64,000 nt of DNA from Primula veris (taxonomy: Eukaryota > Streptophyta > Magnoliopsida > Ericales > Primulaceae), in assembly GCA_963682055.1 (NCBI GenBank), contig OY821749.1, forward strand, positions 28,775,631-28,839,630, in the 5' to 3' direction. The translations under genes were made by a program, and so were the position numbers. Every line of letters begins with the position of its first letter. Within the stretch, counting starts at the first letter, position 1. The notes beneath the pieces are model-generated. The model was not told the DNA's origin. It saw only the letters and a program-made list of their open reading frames with translations, and searched no databases. Positions 23,800 to 37,700 of this stretch are shown one piece after another.

Positions 23800-25612
23800 T
23801 TACGATTTAGTGTTAAACAAGTTGATCTATGCTAAAGAAATTCATTCCTCTTAAGATATTAGAAGTTGAAAAGAATGAGATATAGTCATGGTAAAAAATA
23901 GTAGGATATTCCAGATGATGTTCCCGTACCAAAAGTTTGATGCCGAATCAGATAGATTTTGTAGGTTAAAATAATAAAATATATAGTATATGTGACAAAA
24001 TAAAAGTACCAACAGCTATGGTGACTGAATTGCAATAAGTGATATTGCATCGTCGAGTACGTAACTTGTAATCATATTCAGGTCTGTAGCCATGATGACC
24101 AGTTGTGTGTAAATTTGTTGTTTTTTACAAGTTTTGATACGAGTTCCAGCACTCGTTCTAGCCTTGATGGTCATTATAGTCGGAACTCGTTCTAGCCTTG
24201 ATGGTCATTATAGTCGGAATTGTAGGGCTATACCATGACAAATTAATGGAAGCGGTTGCTATCGCAACCCCAAAATTACAAAATTAAGTAGCATCTCATA
24301 TACTTTCAACGTAATGTTTTATAAATTAAATTTTACCACCTTTTTCAATAGTTTTTTTTTCCAACAACCTCAAAGTTTATAATAGTGCACCTAACGTAGC
24401 TCCGCCGCTAAATTATTTTCGTGTTCGACCTCCACTAGTTCATTCACTACAATTATTACTTTATTGAATCAAAATACACCATCATATACTATTAATAATT
24501 CTCCAAATATTACATGTCATTGAGAACAAGTATTTACAAGATGATAAAACCATTAAAGCTTGTAAAATGAGAATTTATGTAATCAGACGAATTGACTTCG
24601 AAGAACATCATGGTTTTTCTTTCCGTATTTTTGAAGGAGATAAAGACATGAAGCACACTCCTCTCTCAAAACATGTCATGTACTTCTACATGTTCTTCCA
24701 CTGCCCCGACTTATGAGGAAAAGAGCAGCTGATAACCATTATTTTGAGGAGGACCGTTTTGAAACACATTCAGTTCTTCAACCTCCTGGGTGTCAGACTC
24801 CAAAGAGAAGCGTCTCATGACCATCATTTTGAGTATTACCATTGTATCCACTCCTACTTTCACTTCTTCGGAAGTTGTAGTCATTAAATTTCTTCCAATA
24901 TCTTATATTAATTCAAGTTAAATTAGTTGTGGATATTAATTTTAATGACTTTGGAAAAAGAAACAGATAATTTCCTCCCATAAAAAGTTAAAGTAATAAT
25001 GGATATTTTGGGGACTTTGGACAAATAAACGTAGTACTACCGTGGGAATCCACGAACTTATAGTAGTACCTCATCCATGTTGCATTTTTTTCATTTGCAT
25101 TTCATTATTTTGTTTATTCATAATCATAACAATTGGATCTCCAGACCAGCAAAAACTTCATGAATCTAATTTAAAAAAGAAGTTACAGTGAAGGGATAAT
25201 GATTTTATGTCCTGCATAAGAAAAAGACTCATTTATAGTATGGCTTTAAGGAAAAATTAGCTAAAAGTACTTGTTTAATGACTTATTTAGGCGGAGATCT
25301 ATCAAACAGACTTCATTTCTTAATAATTATCTCATACTATTAATAATGAGTGCTAGTATTTTGTAATTTCATTTGTGGGATGTAGGGTTTGAACCTCTTT
25401 TGATTACTGCGATGGGCTTGTTTTAGTTTGGTTGGTAAGAAATAGGTTTTTTTTACAAGTAAAAGTTGTAAAAACTTACGTTTGGAGTAATGTATCACGA
25501 AAGAGAAAAGGTTCCATACTTCGTTCATTAGCAGTGCTACCTCAAAATTTACAAGTAAATTAAGAATTGCAGCCCCCGTAGTCATTTAATTTCATTTCAA
25601 TATGAGAGCATC
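23800..25612. repeat. Degenerate tandem segmental duplication, copy B
   Basis: Diverged partner of copy A with the same landmark order. It includes an internal small duplication at about 24164-24223 (two runs of ACTCGTTCTAGCCTTGATGG). A minus-strand open frame of 57 codons (24711-24884) is positionally equivalent to the shorter one in copy A. A third, partial copy may begin near 26660 (ATACATGTCACTGAACAAATG, AGCTTGTAA). Confidence 0.75.
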
Positions 25613-25764
25613 CGTATCTGCTTTCTCAAAACATATTTTTTCTTAAAATTTGATGATTATGATGATAAAAAGTGACATGCATGAACCCTATAAATTTCCT
25701 AAATTTAAGAAAACACAAAACTCACCTCATATACGAGTAATACATATGATTTCCTAGATTAATA

Positions 25765-25995
25765 CTCTCTCCGTCCCTAAACAAATGTCCCTTACGAAAA
25801 TACGTATAATTTTGTCCGATAATTTTTTCATATTTAGATTGCCGGAAAAAATTATTTCAAAAGTTAATCACGTAATTTATGGTTAGAACTATACGATGAA
25901 AATTTCAATTTTTTCATTTCGATAATTTTGATATGAAAATTTTGATGGTCAAAATTGCATGTATTTTCGTAGGAGATATTTGTTTAGGGAATGAG
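25765..25995. mobile_element. Stowaway-type MITE
   Basis: Starts CTCTCTCCGTCCCTAAACAA, and its end read on the minus strand is CTCATTCCCTAAACAA, the Stowaway terminal consensus (CTCCCTCCGTCCC-like). The inverted similarity continues inward through ACGAAAATAC and AATTTTG for about 50 bases. It is flanked on both sides by TA, the target site used by Tc1/mariner elements. Length is 231 bp with no coding capacity, so it would need a mariner-like transposase supplied elsewhere. Confidence 0.8.
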
Positions 25996-25997
25996 TA

Positions 25998-27234
25998 AGC
26001 ATAATAGTAATAAACTATCATGGGATTCACATGTTCGTGGTTATAATATTGTTATGATTATTAAAATATAATAAATAAATAAATAAAATTAATGTAGGGT
26101 TATTATAAGGAAATAAATAAGTAAGTTGCAATTTTGTGTAAATGTAAACGGTTTTTTAAAAAGTATAAAATTTGTTAGGATTGAGTAAATGGTTGAGTTA
26201 GCGGGTGCGGATGGTCTAAGCAATTTAGTCTTCCTTTGTATACGTCTGGCTATCGTCCCACAGAAAATATATACATACACAACACATGCACATACAACAA
26301 AAGGACGACATCAATCAATAAATAAAAAGTGAAATAGCCAATTTTGTAATGGGGAGGAATTGGTGATACCGTCCTGGTTTTTTGCTCCAAATAAGGTCCC
26401 GTTTGGCACAGGTTTTTAGGCTACTTTTTTGGAATGCATTTCATCGTAGTTAGGAGAGGATCTATTTGTCGCACTCTGGTTGCCATCACAACTCCATAAT
26501 TTACAAAAGTCGCACATTTTGAAACATTTAATGTATCCACATACAAGAAATATCTAATTCATAAACTATTTCAACATTACATCTTTTGTGCATACTCCTC
26601 GATATGTAACCTCCCTTTGCCAGTAATTGCGAGAATTCCGTTACTGCATATCCTCTAATACAATATGAACTCTCCTAATACATGTCACTGAACAAATGTT
26701 TATAAGATGCTAAAAGCTTGTAAGTCGATAATCATGTAGTAACTACAATCCTATACTAACAATGATTCATTAAAAAAGGACATTTCTTCCATACCATGCA
26801 TGAACTGTGGGTTCGTCGGTTAAACAGATTTCAAGCAAAACTAGCAAGACTTTTCAAGTAAATGTAATGTTACGGAAAGCTCAACAAAATACCCGCTAAT
26901 ATCAGTTACACTGATGTAAATAGATCCACTCAATTTCATGTCCTCTGCTAGAATGCATACAACAAACGTCGGCTTTTCAAGTTGGAGGGAAAATATGTGT
27001 TTATGCGGTGAAGGTCGTAGCTTTTTAGGCCATAAAATCTACAAAATCCAGTTTCCAAACTGATTAATCAAATCAAATCCAACAATAACCAAAACAACAA
27101 CAAAACAATTACCAAATTCTTGGGACCAACCAATTTAGAAACTAGCTTGATACATAAGTAGTACATAATTTACCACAGAACTAGTTACACTATATAGCAT
27201 ACAGTAAAAAAAAAATAAGTAAAATAATATTGAA
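25998..27234. other. Intergenic; possible third partial duplication copy
   Basis: Mostly AT-rich. Around 26650-26770 it resembles 24500-24610 of duplication copy B. No gene was found. The last part should contain the 3' untranslated region of the minus-strand gene that starts at 28317. Confidence 0.4.
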
Positions 27235-27802
27235 CTAATTACCCACCGAATCCAGGGCATGCTGGTTAAGTCTCTCCCCAGTTTTCGCCGGTTCCGACTT
27301 ACACCTCATCAGCACCAAAGGCTGTGCCTTTATCCGAGACATTTCTTCGCTTTTTCTGCTTAGTATACTCTCCATTAATCTCAAATCCACCATTGTCTTC
27401 TCATTTGGTCCCAAATCCACCATTTTCTTCTCAATAGGTCCCAAATCCTTCTCTATTAGTCCCAAATCTCCCAATTTCTTCTCAATTAGTCCCAAATCTC
27501 CCAATGTCTTCTCAATTAGTCCCAAATCTCCCAATTTCTTCTCAATTAGTCCCAAATCTCCCAATTTCTTCTCAATTAGACCCAAATCGCCCTTTTCCAA
27601 AACAGTTTTTATATTTTCCCCATTTTCTCTCCCATTCTCAAAATCCTCTGTTGTATCCCCTGTTTTCTCCTCTGTTTCTAAAACAGAACAAAATCGACTA
27701 ATTTGAGACGCCGATCGATACGGAGCCGATCTACACCTAGTCAACAGCAAAGCATTCTTAGGAGGATACGTGGACCCCAAATCCACACCCAATTCAGCAC
27801 TT

Positions 27803-27833
<31 letters not shown>

Positions 27834-28317
27834 CACTATCCTCTTCTTTCTCTTCATTTTTCACCGAACCTACCAAAATCTCACTCTTTCGACAACACCC
27901 AGATGAAAAAAACAAAACCCACTTACTCCAATCAGGTTTCAACCATCTGGGTACAAATCTTTTCCCCAAAACAGGACACAAAAACACATTCTTCGAGATT
28001 TTCACCATTTTCGGCATTTTAAGCCTTTTCGGTTTTTTCGGTCTTTTAAGCTTAAAACAAGAACAGAACCGGTTCGAACCGGGTTTAGCTTTCCCGGTTC
28101 GGGTCTTGGACCGGACCTGCCCAATACAAGTGACCTTAGGAGAAGTGGGTTCTTGAACAATATTATTTTTATTTTTATTACGAATAAACATTGGACTAGA
28201 ACGGGATTTTCCTCGGCTTTTGCTAGCGGCGTTGGACTTTAAAAACCTCATCAGCGGCGGTGGGTAATATTTTTCCGGCCGGCCTGGACTTGAAATGGGT
28301 TTTGCAGAAAGATTCAT
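27235..28317 (-). CDS. Basic plant protein of unknown function with 10-residue tandem repeats
   Basis: Single-exon gene of 360 codons; I cannot assign a function. The N-terminus (SSPGRPEKYYPPPLMRFLKS, then RGKSRSSPMF and PKVTCIGQVR) and the C-terminus (LVLMRCKSEPAKT) look like conserved blocks of a plant family usually annotated as uncharacterised. Between them lie a Lys/Arg-rich region, a run of alternating Glu-Ser (about residues 160-177) and five copies of GDLGLIEKKL-type repeats plus two decayed ones (about residues 240-300). There is no signal peptide or membrane segment. Basic clusters could direct it to the nucleus or a membrane surface. The start is the ATG at 28315-28317, preceded by a CT-rich leader. 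The repeats keep the frame, so the gene is under coding constraint. Confidence 0.8.
27420..27597 (-). repeat. In-frame 30 bp minisatellite
   Basis: About five near-perfect copies of a 30 bp unit containing CAATTAGTCCCAAATCTCCC (plus strand), with two degenerate copies at the low-coordinate end. The unit is exactly ten codons, so copy-number change alters protein length without shifting the frame. A second repeat, ACTTTC hexamers at about 27798-27836, encodes the Glu-Ser run. Confidence 0.85.
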
Positions 28318-30129
28318 ATTTTCTCTCTCTATACGTATATTTCTCTCTCTCTATATGTATATATGTATGTATGTGGTATGTGTGTTTTAATGTATGGTGA
28401 GTCAGGTGGAGAGTGAGTACACAGAGAAGATACTGGCTCATAAATCGGTTTTGATATTTTCGAGATGCTATCATGCTATATTTTTTTATTTGTATTTGTA
28501 TATAAATATATAAAAATGTGACAAATTTATGTACACTAAGAAATTACAGATGGTGCATTGTTTGTTTTATTGTATTTTGGCCTTGTCTATGTTTTTTCAG
28601 TTTTATCAGTTTTGGTCCATGAACGGTTGAGGGTCAATGGGTCATGTTCATGTGCTTTAATTGGTGCTCAACAGGTCCACATATTTACATGTCCGGTTTT
28701 ATGGGTGGGCCATAAGGACTCAGGCCCATGGTTTCCGAAAAATACCAAATTTAGAGGCTTTCATTTTTGAAAAAAATATGATTAATTAATTTTATATAAA
28801 ATATAAATATATAAATCATTGTTTTGACACATGTAAGTGTGTTCAATATGATATTTTCTTGAAACATGGTTATATTTTACTATCGGTCTTGTAGAATGTG
28901 GGTTCAATACTTTGTAGTAACATTTTTGTATTTATTTTATTTTATTATTAAATAAAATTAAATATAAATACACAAAAGAGATCTTGTTTCCATGAAGTCT
29001 CAAGGTCTCCGAAACTCTAGTTTCACCGCTGCATAATTATGTAATTTTCAAATATGTGAGGAATTTAATACTAAAAATGATAATTTATTGTATGCTGTTT
29101 CTAGATATTATTTTAATTGGCAAAACAAAATTTATGTTAGTTTAGACAACCCGTTAAAAATATTTTTTTTAGCGAGGTTTGTTGGGAACATATTTAGGGC
29201 AATGTTTTAAAGATGTGAGTATTGTGAAAGTCTGGACCTTTTTGTACAAGCCATTTATTTAACTCAGGATCTTTACATTGTAAAATTACATTTATTAGTA
29301 TGAAGTTCTTGGCTCAATATTAGAATTAAAGTGGTGAAACAATAGATTTTGATGAATTGATTCAATTGGTTGCATACATCAGTGTATAAGAGACTTAAAG
29401 AAATGACAATTAATCAAATTATAAATAATTGCTTGCTAAACTATTTCATCAGAAAGTTGGTTCCATGTTATTTTTTACATGCGTTTGAAGTATGAATGTC
29501 TCACACCTCACTCGTTCTGACAATAAAGCTTTTAATTCAAAACTATAGAAAGTTGTAAAAGATTGACTGAATAAGATCTTAAAGAACTACACAAGGATCA
29601 TTGATGTAAATTTCTTCTATTGAGTGTGTGTACAAAATTGTTTTCTAGTAACTTTTCATAAACTTTTTCTTGTTTTGTTTACTATATTTACTCCGTATTA
29701 AATTAGTGCACGTACGGGTGGATCAGTCACATCAGAGTGATGGACGACTTTACTATCGAGGTTGGAGTCATCTGTTTGGCTTTTTGGTATTTTCATTGGG
29801 AACCATAGATCCAAAAGTTAGTTCTAGATTATAATAATTAAGAACAAAAAAAGTTGTAAACTACTGCTTTTTCCTTTTTATAATGTTCTTCTCTGGGTTA
29901 GTTGATTGTAATTGCTGATATATTAATTTAAATATATTGAACAAGTTTGTGATTGATTTTTAGTTAATTAAATAATCTGAAGAATAGTAGTAAACCAGTT
30001 CTCATTAAAAGTAGTATTAGAATGTTGCGTTTTAGTGAATAAAAAAAAAAGACTTTTGTAATATACAATTCTCACTAAAAGTATTACTTGTTAAATCAGC
30101 TGAAACTAGTCAGCTACATGGTTGTCACT

Positions 30130-30160
<31 letters not shown>

Positions 30161-31741
30161 TCAAATCACGACGTGATTAGTGACGGTATTTTTTTTTACG
30201 AGCTTATTAGCGACGGTTTTTGTGACGGTTTTATGATTGCGACAGATTTGTGACAGATTTTTAAATTAATGACAGACTAGTGACAGATTTTTGACTCTTA
30301 TTAATTCAAACATTATTTTGTAGCGTGTACTTGTCAGTTACTACTAGTATAAGTATATAGATGACTCTATATGCATATTTATGAACAAATTATGTCATAC
30401 AGGTGGTCATAACAAAATTGTAAAATTATTCAAGAAAGCATCAATAATAGAATGTACAAATCAGATCTTAAAATGTATGGATCTTTGGATTATGGTGATA
30501 CAATGAACCAAAACTCCAAAAAAACCACAATCCTATTATTGGGACACCCATTTCGAAAGTTTACCCCTGCATGATGATTTAGTATTGCAGTTCATGTCGC
30601 AAATTTACGACTCGAGTATTTAAACTAAATACTCTAGCACTCGTAGCCACTTGTCTCATTTGCTTGTACACAACTACTTGATTGGAATACCATATCGGAA
30701 TGAGGAATGTTATATATATATTACCCAGATTGAAAATCAGATTAGTAACTAAATCGTGAATGATAGCAACGTACTATGCCGTTCAATTCTGTCCAATGTG
30801 GAGTTCCTTCGCAATCTGACCCTCGATTTCATTCGATCCGAATTCAAAGCATAGCTCGACAAAACGATAAATGCATAAGGTCGGAAGTAAGATGAAAACC
30901 AAATTAATTTATGGCCTTTGGTCAAAAGACTCACAACACCATGTTATTTTTTAAAATTAAAATTTTAATTTGAGACATGACCCGCAGAACACTTATGGCA
31001 CACTAGACATTAGTTGACACTACAGTAATCTGTTTGTACATCATTCACACTCAACAAAAAAACCTTACAAGTCAACAAAAGTCTCAGAAGGCACTCTTTT
31101 ACAGAAATCTTGTTCAAGAAGGAATTCAAACACAATCAAGTCAAACATAAATGTTAAGAGAAAAAAAGTAACAAGGGCTCAAAATTCTATATAGAAAAAT
31201 TGTAGTACTAATTAAATATGGTAGTAAAAGCTAAGATGCTGTCACATAAGACTAAATTCATTAAACTTATACACAATGCACAGAGTGCACATGTCAATAG
31301 ACAACAAATAAATAAGGTCAGCATAGAAGCAGGCAATCCTGTAAATAGTCCCATATAATACTGTCTCATGGTATGGACTATGGAGTATGGACCACATACA
31401 TTTTCATACATACATACATACACATCTCAACTGTCTAATTGCCTGTTATATCTTGTTAATTAAGAACCCCACTTGGTTATGTAGTGAAAATACTTCCTTT
31501 TTTGCTCTTCTGCTTAGAGCTGGACCACATTTGGATGACCAGCTAAAAGTATAGTTTTTCTGATTTTTGGAATGTAAAAGCTAGAAGCTTTAAATGGATG
31601 GACCTAGCTTTTCTCAAGTAAAAAAAACAGGAGTTTGACATTTTGAGCCTGAGAAAAACTGGGCTAAGTTAATTTAAAATATCTAGCTTTAATACTGATA
31701 AGAAAGCAATGAGGTAGAGCTTATGGCAACCAAGCAAACAC
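28318..31741. other. Intergenic region upstream of the repeat-protein gene
   Basis: 28318-28370 is a CT- and TATG-rich leader or promoter region for the minus-strand gene. A CACTA-type miniature element lies at 30126-30325. Otherwise it is AT-rich with no supported gene. The end adjoining 31741 holds the 3' untranslated region of the POLAR-like gene. Confidence 0.4.
30126..30325. mobile_element. CACTA-type miniature element
   Basis: Begins CACTA followed by a long poly-A run and ends TTTTGTAGCG. Both ends are flanked by TGT, a 3 bp target-site duplication as CACTA elements make. The last base pairs deviate from a perfect TAGTG end. Inside, TGACGGTTTT- and TGACAGATTTTT-type words recur at least six times, like the subterminal repeats of plant CACTA elements. 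About 200 bp with no coding capacity. Confidence 0.55.
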
Positions 31742-34700
31742 TTAGAGAGATTGTGATGTGATGTGGCAACTGTAGGATTCCAAGGACATTGTTCTTTTCA
31801 TTCCAACTACTGGTCTCTGTGGCTCAGATCCAATCTTGGTATGGAAGTCATTACTCTTCTGTTCTTCCACCTGTTTTTCAGTTTCTTCATCTGCAAAACA
31901 ATAAAAATGATGAATTATTAGTATTTTTGTAACTAAATGGGGAAAATATTGCAACTTTTAGACATTTCCTATTGTTATCATTCTAAAATTTAGATGACTG
32001 TTGACAACTAAACAAATATAGCTACATACTTTTGCTTGACTGCATAGAGTGCAATAATTGAAGAGAAACTAAGTAATACAACCAACATATCTAAGTACAT
32101 CTTTATAATTAATGAACTAATGAAAATGTAACCATGATTTTCTAAAATAACCTAGAGAAATGCTAATAAGCTTTAAAAACAACACCCACAATCAAAATTA
32201 ATAGTATTAATCAAGCAATGTCAGCTTGTGATCTGGGCCTCAACTCAAATACAGTGCACCTACACCGAGCAAACACCGGAGGTTGGTAAATTTGTTGGAA
32301 AAACTAATGGTTTTATGGAGTGAATGCTATTAAGTTTGTGGTTATAAAAAAACCATTTATTCCCCCATTTATGTGGGTCTTTTAATTGGTAAAAGATGTT
32401 ACAAAGACATGGTTAAAAGGAAAAATGGTCTTGTAACATTAGGATATTTTTTTTTTTTCAAGACAAAGAAAAGACATACATCATATACACATCAAAAAAC
32501 AAACACATATGCATACATATAGAGAGAGAGTACCGCACCACCAACGGCCCGACCGTGGCTAGGTGCCGTTTCCGCCGAGTCACAAGTGATAGACGTTGTA
32601 CCTTGGGAACGAAGTGCCCCATGTAGCCAGAAGCAGAGGTGGCGGGGCAAATATCGTTTAAGGGAAACTGCTTGCAGTTACCTCGTCTCGGACATTAGTC
32701 CATTTCGGTATCATTTACATTAGTTTATGTTAATTCTTGTAATTGATAATTATATATTTGAGGAAACCATTTTCTGTTTATTTGTCCATTTCTTTTCCGT
32801 AGAAATTATTGTGTTTATTTACAACGTACCCAACAATCTTAAACGATATTTTTTTTTTTATGTTTCGTACGTTAATACAATAATTTTGGTGTTTGGATAA
32901 ATAGAAAATTATTTCCGTTTCGAAAACGGTTCTTTGGAAAATCATTTTCTATCAAACATTGGTTTTAAGAAATTGATTTTTCCATTTGAATTGTTAAACG
33001 CGTTTTTCCTTTGGTTTACCTTTTTGGGATTTTATGAAAATCCCTTCTTTAGGTTGAAACCGTCTCCATGAATTTTGAGTAATATGTGCATTGTTTTCAT
33101 AAGATATATGCATGTGAGTTGATTCTATGTGTAGAATTAAATTTGTACCATTTGTTATGGTTGGTGTTGTTGTATATATTTGCATTAAATAAAATACATG
33201 TAAAATTGGGTCATGGCTTGAATTGTAATTTAAATGAGTTATATGAGTGTAATTGGACGTTATAAGCATGTGCTATACTATTTGGTTGTGTTTTTAGAAT
33301 ATTTATCATCATTTAGATTTTGAGAAAATCTATAGTTTTTATTTTGGTGAGTAATGGCTGCATGTTTACTTTGTATACTTGCATGATTCGCATTAGACCA
33401 GATTGGTGCTAAGATTGGTGCTAATGTTAATTCTTGTTTGCTGGTTCTGGTGTACTAAATTACTAATGGACTACAAGAATTTTTCACTTTCTGTAATTTC
33501 CTCGTGTGTATGTATGGAAGCATATTAAGTTATGTACATGTTATTTTTTCCTATGAGATACATTTCTAATGGTGTGAGGTTCACACATGGTTAGAAATAT
33601 TGCAGCAGATTATATATTACACTGTAGTAATATTATGTGTGAGGCCCATTAATGAGTACAATAATGACCATGTATTGGTTCTGCTTTAATTGTTTTGACG
33701 TTTTTGGTGAAAACTTCAATAGTTTGTTACTATTTATTTAGTAAGCAATGAGCCTTGTAGTAACCTTGCCGTTTTATGTGGTATATCAACTGGCATTATA
33801 AATAATTTGAAACTTGTGTTACGTTTTATTCCGGAAATTTGAGTCTGGTTTATGTAACAAGTATAGTTAGTAGTTACTGAGTTTATTAATTTGGTTTGTG
33901 AAACCGTGTAATCCGATTGAGCCGCATGTATAAGTGGGACTTGATATAATCATACTGTCTTGTTAATGAAATTGTTATAACCATATTATATTGTTACCCG
34001 GTTTATATATGTTTATTATTTTCATGTTAATAAAGGACTAACAATTTCCAATGAGTATTTGTGTAGATATGGATCTCTAACCTGTAATTGGAGGATTGGT
34101 GATTATTCGAAACAGTTCTAGTAAAAGCCATTAAATTGGCGATTACGACAGAACTGGTTTCGAAATAGTTCTTGTAAAACCATTTTCTGATTTTCAGAAT
34201 TTGGGGCTTACGACAGAACTGGTTGAATTCTGAGATTGTTCTATGTAAAATCAGATTTATCTGGTGTTTACGGCTGAATAAATCTTTCAGAATTCGATAA
34301 TCTTTTTCGGGAATGAACTAGAATACTCTTGCAAAATCAGTTTCTTGAAACCATGCGTGGTTATAGAAATTTGGTGTTTGCGAAGGAGGAGTTTTAGTTT
34401 CATTTTTCGAAATTAGATTGTGCGTGTTTGTTATTTGAGATAACAAACAGTTTCCTGCGGGAAATGTCCGGAACACAATGGGTGCTGGAACTGACCAGAA
34501 CATTGTGGGTGCCGGTGTAACTCCTATTAATTTTGCATGAGTGCATATTAATGACGGGGGTTACAAATTTTAAACAACCATTATTAAATACATTTATGTG
34601 GTGAAATAATGGGTCGTAACTCCTTTTAGTTGTGATTTATTGCAATTTAATTTGGAGGGTTACAAATTTTGTAACGGTGATCATTAATGAGATTAATGAC

Positions 34701-37700
34701 GAGTATTTATAACTTCTTATTAATTGTGGTTTAATCGCAATTTAATTTGAAGAGTTATAAAGTATTGTAACGACAGTCATTGTTGGCATTTATGGAAAGC
34801 TTTATTAGCTATCTACGAATTGCATTGACGAGTCGGTTACATATTTGGATGAAATGTTATTTAATAACAAACTTTGTTCATCCAGAAGCAAATAATTTGA
34901 TAATTGGACAAATTATAAATGGCCGTTGAGTTATATTTTAAGAATAAACAAATATCGGCTAATTTATAATTTGTTGAAATAATATCTTATTAATTTGCTG
35001 AAAGAACATTTAATAATTTGTTGAAATTAACATCTTATTTATTTGTTGGAAAAACATTTAATAATTTGTTGAAATAACATATTATTAATTTGTTAGTAAA
35101 ACATATTGTGAATATGTTGAGTTTACTATTATTGAGAATAGTAATTTAGTAATATTATAATACTATTATTGGGGGAGAACCCCAAGGGTCCCACAAATAT
35201 GGGGGTAACCCGTCGATCTTGTAGACCGAGAATCCAAACATACCCCAAAGCGCCTACAGGCGAGTGAGAAAATACCTAACGGTTCAGTGGTATAGACCTT
35301 AAACGTCTGAAATTAATGATAAAATTCATTTACCACATTGAAAGCGGCTAACTTTCTCAATAAAATGTACATGTCCTGAGTGAGGACAGAGGGAATGCAC
35401 GAACTGTGGGGGCATTAATGTGTGAAAACGTTTTAAACGTTTGGAAATCCACTAACAAATGCAAGCATACAAATCTGAATCATAACTAGTGGTTTTTGAA
35501 ACCTAAAAGGCAGTAGCCTTTCGGTAGCCAAAACACTAGGATCAAATTGTGATAAGTTTGCTTGTTTGTGACAACACATGAGTGACTATTTGTTCAAAAT
35601 GAGTATTTTAGTCGATACTCTTGTGGTCAATAATGACATGTTGAGTTATTCAACTAAGTCACTGATTTGACATGATATAGTAGGTCATGAAAATATAAAA
35701 CCATAAATGTTTTATTTTTCTAAATCTATTATTTAAATTGAAACACAAATATGAGTTTGTGTTTGAAGCAATGTATTGCTAAGTCTTCAGTTCGAAGTTT
35801 CGAACGTAGTACATAACCAAATGGTTCGATGCATTTGAGATGAGTGCAAAACCAAGAAAGGTTTAAAAGATATTTTCTCAATTTATTGATGGATGTATTA
35901 AACACTGATATGTCTACTTGATGAGAAGTAAAGATAAATCAGTCGAGATATTCATTCAAGTAAGAATGAATACGTGAATTCTATTGTTGAGGATTAAGGC
36001 TTGTCAGACAACATGTTTAATCATGGGTGTTCTGTTGTGTTAATCTACCAACTTTAATCCAATGATTAAGTGTTAATCATTAAATGATAGACTATTTTTG
36101 GAAGTGTTAGATATTGTCTAACTAGTTCCGAAATGGTATATTCACATGGATATGAATACATGATCAGTGTGATTGAAACGGTGAATTTGAGACACCGTTC
36201 ACATAATTGTGTTGATGGAATGACACCAATCGTTAAAGAACGACTTATTATTCTCTCGAGCAAAAAATGTAGTTCTTAAACGATGAATATCATGTTGATA
36301 AGTTCAGGATTAAACTCTGAATTTGTACGGGAAGTGAGCTTTCCTCAAACTATGTGTTGAACAAACTATCGCTTAGGAAGTTGGACCAAACAGTCAGAAT
36401 TATAGAAGGCATGGTGCCTGACTATAAGTTCGTGAAAGTTTCTAGTGCATAAGGCATATGACTTTAAAGTGCATATAGAATATTGTTCTATGCCCGAGAA
36501 GCATATTTTTAAAAAGAGAAGTTTTCCGCAAAACTTTAACGCCTGGCGAGTGTAACCAATACGTTGAGGGTTCAAAGCATTACGCTACCCAAGACAAGTG
36601 AACACTCAAACGGTGTTGGAAAAATGTGGAAAGTGAATCTTTTAAGGAAGATGAAGTGCATCGGCATGGTAAAAGAGCAAGTAATGAAACTTCCTTTGTC
36701 CCTTGACCTTCATGAGTGAAGGTGAATCGACGACATTGAAATAATCAATGTTTTCCATATAATGTGTATATGGGAAGATGCCATCAACAATGAGGTTGAT
36801 ATGAACGTGATAAATAAAGTCAATTACTTTAAGTAAACTGACGGTTTTGATAATTTTAATGTCTATATTCGAATCTCTATGAAAAGACGCATCATTAATT
36901 AATGAGAACATGTGTTTTATAAATGGAGATCTAGAAAATTAGGAACAACCCTTTGGGTCGTGGTTCCGTGTAAAGTAAGCCAAGGTGTGAAAACTTGTTA
37001 AGTCGTTATATGGACTAAAACAAACACCTAACTTATCATAAGTAGTCTCTTGTGCGTCAAGAACTGCACTACACCAGTTATAGCCAACTCAGTGAGCAGA
37101 CTCAGTAGGTTTGCCAATGAGGCTTCTCAGATACATGAGGTATACTGCCAATCATGAACTGCATTATATGAGATGTCCAAAATATTTGGAGGGTATTTAA
37201 ATACCAAGTGTATCTCAAACTTTAACAGTACAAGGTCCACGAGTGGATATGTTTGTACTTAAAGAGGTTGCAGTCTCATGGAAGTCTGTAAAACAGACAT
37301 GCATACGTGGATCAACTATGAAATCAGAATTCATAATGTTGTAGACACGGGAAAAAAAAAAAGGCAGATTGGCTGAGAAGTTTTGGGAGGTATTCCAAGT
37401 GGCCAAAATCTGTTCCTGCAATAAACGTGCACTGCTGCAGTCAGTCAGTTATTAAACGGGATCAGAATAATTTGTATAATGGAAAGTCCCGACAAAGTCA
37501 TGACATATTCGTCGGAGACACAAATCCGTAAGAGGAATTGCTAGCAAAAATTGTGGTATCCATAGACTTTGCAAGGTCTAAGGATAATAATGCGGATCCA
37601 TATACAAAATGCTTGACTCGTAGAGGAGTTGAAGCATCATCGAGGGAAATGGGGTTTGAAGCCCAATAAATTGGAAACCTTCGCATAGGTAACCCAACCT

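Noticed and set aside
27504..28156. Plus-strand open frames opposite the repeat-protein gene
   Set aside because: They are antisense shadows of the Ser-Glu and ten-residue repeats of the minus-strand gene.
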